From NCBI GenBank assembly GCA_900547555.1, contig URHG01000036.1, positions 1 to 28,310 on the forward strand: DNA of 28,310 bases, written 5' to 3'. The notes below the pieces were generated by a model. The model saw only the letters and a program-made list of their open reading frames with translations. It was not told the DNA's origin and did no database searches. Both the position numbers and the translations under genes were made by a program. Of the stretch, positions 24,890 through 28,310 are shown piece by piece (position 1 is the first letter of the stretch; the number at the start of each line of letters is the position of its first letter). This DNA is from an uncultured Porphyromonadaceae bacterium. Lineage in GTDB: Bacteria; Bacteroidota; Bacteroidia; Bacteroidales; UBA11471.

Positions 24890-26011
24890 TTAATATTGCC
24901 ATGCAAAATGACCCGGACTTACGCCGGTATCGGCTTTCCATTTGAGGGTACCGTCGGGGTTGAAACAGTAAATAGTTCCACTATTGGTATAATCACCGGC
25001 ATCGGTCAGATATATTTCTTTGGTGTCGGGATTCACGGCGATACCATAGAGCGATGTCAGGGTTGTTTCGTCGGTAATGAATCGAGCTTCGGCGATTTCT
25101 CTCGTATTCAGATCGATGGTATGGTAGCTGTATGCATAAGAGTTGGTTTCATAGCTCCACTCCGAAGCGTAAGTGTAGGCGGTATCTCCGACAATACACA
25201 GGTCGGTAACGGCGATGTTCAGTGTGTCGGAAACAATGTCGTTTTCCGTATCTATGACGTAGAGATTGGCGGGTATATCATAGTAGTTTCCTCGGGAACT
25301 TACATAGAGGTGGCCTTTGTTGTCGCTTCTCAGGCGGAAAAGGTTTATGTCTACGGTAATGTTGCCACTTACTGTAAAATCGTTTAGGTCGATGACCGAT
25401 ACGGTATTGTCGTACCCGGCATGCAATCCACCCGAATTGGCAACATAGAGTTTTCCGTTGACGATAGCCATTTCTTCGGGTTGATAGCCTACATATACTG
25501 AATCTACGATTGTCGTTGTTTTCGTGTCGAATTTATATACGGCACCCAAAACTTCTCCATTACCCCAGCTTGCTCCTACATACGAGCTGACATATGCATA
25601 ATCGCCGTCGAAGCAGATGAAACGGCCGTTGGGAATATCTACATCGGCGATATGTTTGGCACTGTCGGCTGTCATGATTTCTACTTTGTGCGAACCGTTC
25701 ATGACGGCATATAACCTGTCTTTGTAGATTTTCAGGTCATTGCCCGTATCGCCGAGTTCTTTTATGACGGTCGGGTTTCGTTCGGGATAGATGTTGCTGC
25801 TATAAATGCCGGAGGTGGCGTCGAAGTAATCGAGCGTGGAGTTGTTTACACCCATTTGTCCTTCGTTGAGAAGATAAAACCCTTTTATCCCATCGGAAGT
25901 ACCGCCGGTTACATTGGAGTTGTTTGATCCGTTGATTTGATTGTCGTCGTCGCGACAACTGCTCAGGATAGCGAGCAGGCAGAGTGTTGATAGAAAGAAA
26001 ATTTTTTTCAT
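24890..26011 (-). CDS. btuG: BtuG-type surface cobalamin-binding lipoprotein, beta-propeller (373 aa)
   Basis: Known BtuG proteins sit on the cell surface on top of BtuB and bind corrinoids very tightly. The signal peptide ends with the lipobox LSSC (C19), followed by RDDDN, an acidic patch matching the Bacteroidetes surface-export signal. The mature protein is made of beta-propeller blades of YncE/DUF5074 type: GFYLLNEGQMGVNNSTLDYFD, GYQPEEMAIVNGKLYVANSGG, FRLRSDNKGHLYVSSRGNYYDIP and LYGIAVNPDTKEIYLTDAGDY are four of about seven. Length (about 370 aa) fits BtuG. Its ATG overlaps the btuB stop by 4 bp. The assignment rests on the propeller, the lipoprotein signal and the riboswitch-btuB context together. 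Confidence 0.88.
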   Translation of the reverse strand: MKKIFFLSTLCLLAILSSCRDDDNQINGSNNSNVTGGTSDGIKGFYLLNEGQMGVNNSTLDYFDATSGIYSSNIYPERNPTVIKELGDTGNDLKIYKDRLYAVMNGSHKVEIMTADSAKHIADVDIPNGRFICFDGDYAYVSSYVGASWGNGEVLGAVYKFDTKTTTIVDSVYVGYQPEEMAIVNGKLYVANSGGLHAGYDNTVSVIDLNDFTVSGNITVDINLFRLRSDNKGHLYVSSRGNYYDIPANLYVIDTENDIVSDTLNIAVTDLCIVGDTAYTYASEWSYETNSYAYSYHTIDLNTREIAEARFITDETTLTSLYGIAVNPDTKEIYLTDAGDYTNSGTIYCFNPDGTLKWKADTGVSPGHFAWQY

Positions 26012-28023
26012 ATTTGTATGGTTAAAGTGATTTTGAAGTTTGTCCCGGGCATCGGGTAGTTGACGATGACGTCGTAATGTTGGTTGAACAGGTTACTGAC
26101 TTCGCAGGCGGCTTTGAAGCCGACTTTTTTTATTGAAAAAGTGCGGTTTAACGCAATGTCGCTTGTGTACCAGGGTTGCAGATAATTGACCGGTATGTTC
26201 TCGGAATTGCTGTATCTTTCGCCCGTATAGATGAAACTGTAATTGAGATTCCATCGTTTCCATGTGCCCCATAAGAGTATCGAGCCGCTATGTTGCGGCG
26301 TGTAGGGTATTTGGTCGCCGTAGTATTTGTTTTTGGGGTTGGTAAAATCCTGTGCTTTTTGATAAGTATAGTTGCCGTGCAACCCCATTTCTACTTTACC
26401 GAATTGCCAGACCGTCTGCACGGAGATATCGCAACCTCGTATTTCCACACGTCCCAAATTGAGCATGGACCAGCGGAATTGACGCCCGGTCGGGTAAGCG
26501 ATGATTTTATTGGTAACGATGTTGTAGTATCCGTCTCCCTGAATTTCCAATGACTTGAAGAAACTGTTCTGCCGTGTTTTGCGATAGACGAATCCGCCGT
26601 CGTACTGGACGGTATGTTCCGGTTTGAGGTATTTATTCCCGACATCGGTATAATAAAGGTCATTGAATGTCGGCATGCGGAAAGACTTTTTACAGAAAGC
26701 CCGTACCCGGAAATCGTATCGGGCGAATGGTTTGTAGTTGGCAAAGAGAGCGGGGGAAAATTCGTTTTTCCGGGGAGATGCGATTACACGTTTGTCCCCG
26801 AGCTTGTCTTGAATGAATGTCCCTAACAGGCTGCCTTGTATATGTATTCCTTTCCATTGGAAAGAGGTGGCAATGGCTGCCATTTCGGTATATCGGGTAG
26901 GGTAGACGAAGTCGCGCAAGTCGGCATCGAGGTGGTTCCATTGGAAATCGGTCGAGAGAGAAATATCCCACCATGAAAAAAGATGAAACAAGTGGGTAGC
27001 CGAGAGGTATCCTTCTTGTTGCCGGTAGTGGTTATGTATATAGATTTCTTTGGGATCATCTCGCAGGTATTCGGTGTAGTCATGTGCGTATTTGGCATTG
27101 ACGAGCAATTTATATCGGCCGAAGTCGTTCTGCCAGCTGCCTTGTGTAAAGAAATTCCTATCCCACTGACGTTCACCGTGCCGCCATACGTTGTTGAGTA
27201 TGGGGCCGGGAATGCCTCTTTCCGAATCATAGTAATAGGCTTTGACATTCCATTTGCCGTTTGATGTCGTCCCGAAAAATCCTCCTTCGATGCGCAATGA
27301 TTCGATGTCTCCGTTTTGGCGTATCGCAGTAGTGTCGTATGCGGTAGATCCGTCGGGCAGGGTACGGCGATACCTGAACTTATAGCGACCTGTCGCATGC
27401 GTGTATTCGGCGTTGAACAGGCTGCTTACCCGGTCGTTGATTTTTTGTTCCCATAAAACCGATGGGTTGGCTAACCCGAATGAACCGCATTTCATCGTTA
27501 GCCGTAAATGGTATTTTTCATTTGCTGAAAACTGTGGTCGGCGGCTGCGCAGGTACACGGCACCCGAGTTCCCGAAATCTTTGGCCGACTGGAAGATTTC
27601 ACTTTTTTGCCCGTTGTACAGGGCGATTTCTTCCATATTGTCGAGCGAAAATTTTCCTAAATCGATTTGTCCGTTTTGGGCATTTCCCAGTTGTATACCG
27701 TCATAAAAGACTCCTACGTGGTTGGCTCCCAAGCTGCGGATATTCACGGTTTTCAGTCCGCCTACCCCTCCGTAATCTTTCAGTTGTACCCCCGAGAAAT
27801 AACGTATGGCGTCGGCTACGGAGAAGCTGTTAAGCCGTTCCAGTTTTTCTCCGGAGAGTTTTTGCGGCGGGATTACTTCGTTTTGTCTGTGGGCGGTAAC
27901 GGTCAGTTCTTGCAGATGTTGGAGCGAGTCGAGGCGGTTTTGTGCATGTAGAGGGATCGTTTTACCGCCGAACAGGGGTAAAAGAAAAACGGCAAACCAT
28001 CGGAGTCTCTTTATCTGTTTCAT
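26008..28023 (-). CDS. btuB: BtuB, TonB-dependent vitamin B12 outer-membrane receptor (671 aa)
   Basis: TonB-dependent transporter for cobalamins. The signal peptide MKQIKRLRWFAVFLLPLFG ends near LHAQ. The plug domain follows: ELTVTAHRQNEVIPPQKLSGEKLERLNSFSVADAIRYFSGVQLKDYGGVGGLKTVNIRSLGANHVGVFYDG (seen here in pieces, about residues 37-107). A 22-strand barrel then runs to the end and closes with GTNFKITLTIQI. The frame extends upstream to 28194, but that part lies in the riboswitch leader; the ATG at 28023 opens the signal peptide. B12 specificity is given by the cobalamin riboswitch upstream and btuG downstream. Confidence 0.94.
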   Translation of the reverse strand: MKQIKRLRWFAVFLLPLFGGKTIPLHAQNRLDSLQHLQELTVTAHRQNEVIPPQKLSGEKLERLNSFSVADAIRYFSGVQLKDYGGVGGLKTVNIRSLGANHVGVFYDGIQLGNAQNGQIDLGKFSLDNMEEIALYNGQKSEIFQSAKDFGNSGAVYLRSRRPQFSANEKYHLRLTMKCGSFGLANPSVLWEQKINDRVSSLFNAEYTHATGRYKFRYRRTLPDGSTAYDTTAIRQNGDIESLRIEGGFFGTTSNGKWNVKAYYYDSERGIPGPILNNVWRHGERQWDRNFFTQGSWQNDFGRYKLLVNAKYAHDYTEYLRDDPKEIYIHNHYRQQEGYLSATHLFHLFSWWDISLSTDFQWNHLDADLRDFVYPTRYTEMAAIATSFQWKGIHIQGSLLGTFIQDKLGDKRVIASPRKNEFSPALFANYKPFARYDFRVRAFCKKSFRMPTFNDLYYTDVGNKYLKPEHTVQYDGGFVYRKTRQNSFFKSLEIQGDGYYNIVTNKIIAYPTGRQFRWSMLNLGRVEIRGCDISVQTVWQFGKVEMGLHGNYTYQKAQDFTNPKNKYYGDQIPYTPQHSGSILLWGTWKRWNLNYSFIYTGERYSNSENIPVNYLQPWYTSDIALNRTFSIKKVGFKAACEVSNLFNQHYDVIVNYPMPGTNFKITLTIQI

Positions 28024-28160
28024 GTCAAGAACCGTGTTGTGTGCATTCTCGGCTCCGGACGGGCGACCGTGAAAAAGATTCCTTAAAGCTGAAGTCTCGA
28101 AAAATTTTTGACATTGTGGCTCAATCAGGCTCTTTCCTCGAAAGCTGTTGAATGCGGAGT

Positions 28161-28303
28161 GTATGGCAGGTCTTCTGACTTGTTCCAGCAACAAGCGGCC
28201 TTCCCGGTAAAAACCAGTGGCTTAAAAGAGTGCTTGTGCATGTGTGATGGAACTCACAGCAGCGGGACTGTCCGGGATTTTCACCCGATTCCTTTTTAAT
28301 CTC
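28161..28303 (-). ncRNA. Cobalamin (B12) riboswitch upstream of btuB
   Basis: Read on the minus strand, the conserved parts of the cobalamin aptamer appear in order: AATCGGGTGAAAATCCCGG (28290-28272), then the GTCCCGC segment and CTGTGA, the B12-box element AGCCACTGG (28222-28214) followed by ACCGGGAAGGC, and finally GTCAGAAGACCTGCC (28179-28165). These match the known core (P3, L5, J6/3 and the 3' ACCTGCC). The 5' P1 strand may lie partly beyond the window edge. A leader of about 137 nt separates the aptamer from the btuB start; it should hold the expression platform, for which the mechanism is not clear from the sequence. It should repress btuB and btuG when cobalamin is abundant. Confidence 0.93.
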
Positions 28304-28310
28304 TGTATCC

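Noticed and set aside
28024..28194. Upstream in-frame extension of btuB
   Set aside because: It falls in the riboswitch leader; the ATG at 28023 opens a proper signal peptide.

Overview
The window comes from the chromosome of a member of the Bacteroidales. The evidence is the repeated Bacteroidetes-type -7 promoter box (TAnnTTTG), weak Shine-Dalgarno sequences, lipoproteins of the Bacteroidetes type, a BtuB-BtuG cobalamin uptake pair and a PurM of the Bacteroidales kind. Genus cannot be fixed from this sequence. Almost everything looks like core or conserved accessory genome. I see no transposase, integrase, phage gene, CRISPR array, tRNA or rRNA.

Layout. (a) 1-1709, minus strand: the first 15 codons of a PfkB-type sugar kinase, then an MlaE/MlaF lipid-transport ABC pair whose genes overlap by 4 bp; no MCE (MlaD) gene is in view. 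(b) 2001-5710, plus strand: a small lipoprotein, a secreted alpha/beta-hydrolase-fold protein with an odd nucleophile elbow, an AlkA-like DNA glycosylase and LptB. (c) 5735-7537, minus strand: menA followed by a CPBP membrane protease. (d) 7682-15864, plus strand: ribE and a nitroreductase; purM with a textbook -33/-7 promoter; a large cation/proton antiporter with a universal-stress-like tail; an acidic hypothetical protein; rsmI; a coiled-coil lipoprotein; a HAD phosphatase. A strong bidirectional terminator closes this run. (e) 15927-22316, minus strand: six tightly spaced genes, in transcription order TolC-type channel, MacA-type adaptor, MacB-type ATPase, MacB-type permease, LytS-type histidine kinase and LytTR response regulator. 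This is a tripartite export pump joined to its own probable regulators. (f) 22488-24167, minus strand: an AspT/YidE-type transporter with its own promoter and terminator. (g) 24418-24810, plus strand: a short FolK-like protein. (h) 24890-28310, minus strand: a cobalamin riboswitch, btuB and btuG, ending in a perfect terminator hairpin.

How the genes work together. The clearest units are the riboswitch-btuB-btuG operon (vitamin B12 capture on the cell surface and import across the outer membrane), the six-gene efflux and two-component operon, and the mlaEF pair, which would work with LptB in envelope lipid handling although the genes are not linked. The single-enzyme genes (menA, ribE, purM, folK-like) supply quinone, flavin, purine and perhaps folate.

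No intergenic stretch without a called feature exceeds 300 bases. The longest gaps (1710-2000, 2445-2707, 3770-4042, 10102-10305, 24168-24417) hold promoters and hairpins listed below and nothing else I can recognise. I found no convincing wholly new system. The points most worth a second look are the hydrolase with tryptophan at the nucleophile position, the self-regulated efflux operon, the short FolK-like protein lacking part of the usual active-site loop, and the two family-unknown proteins flanking rsmI.
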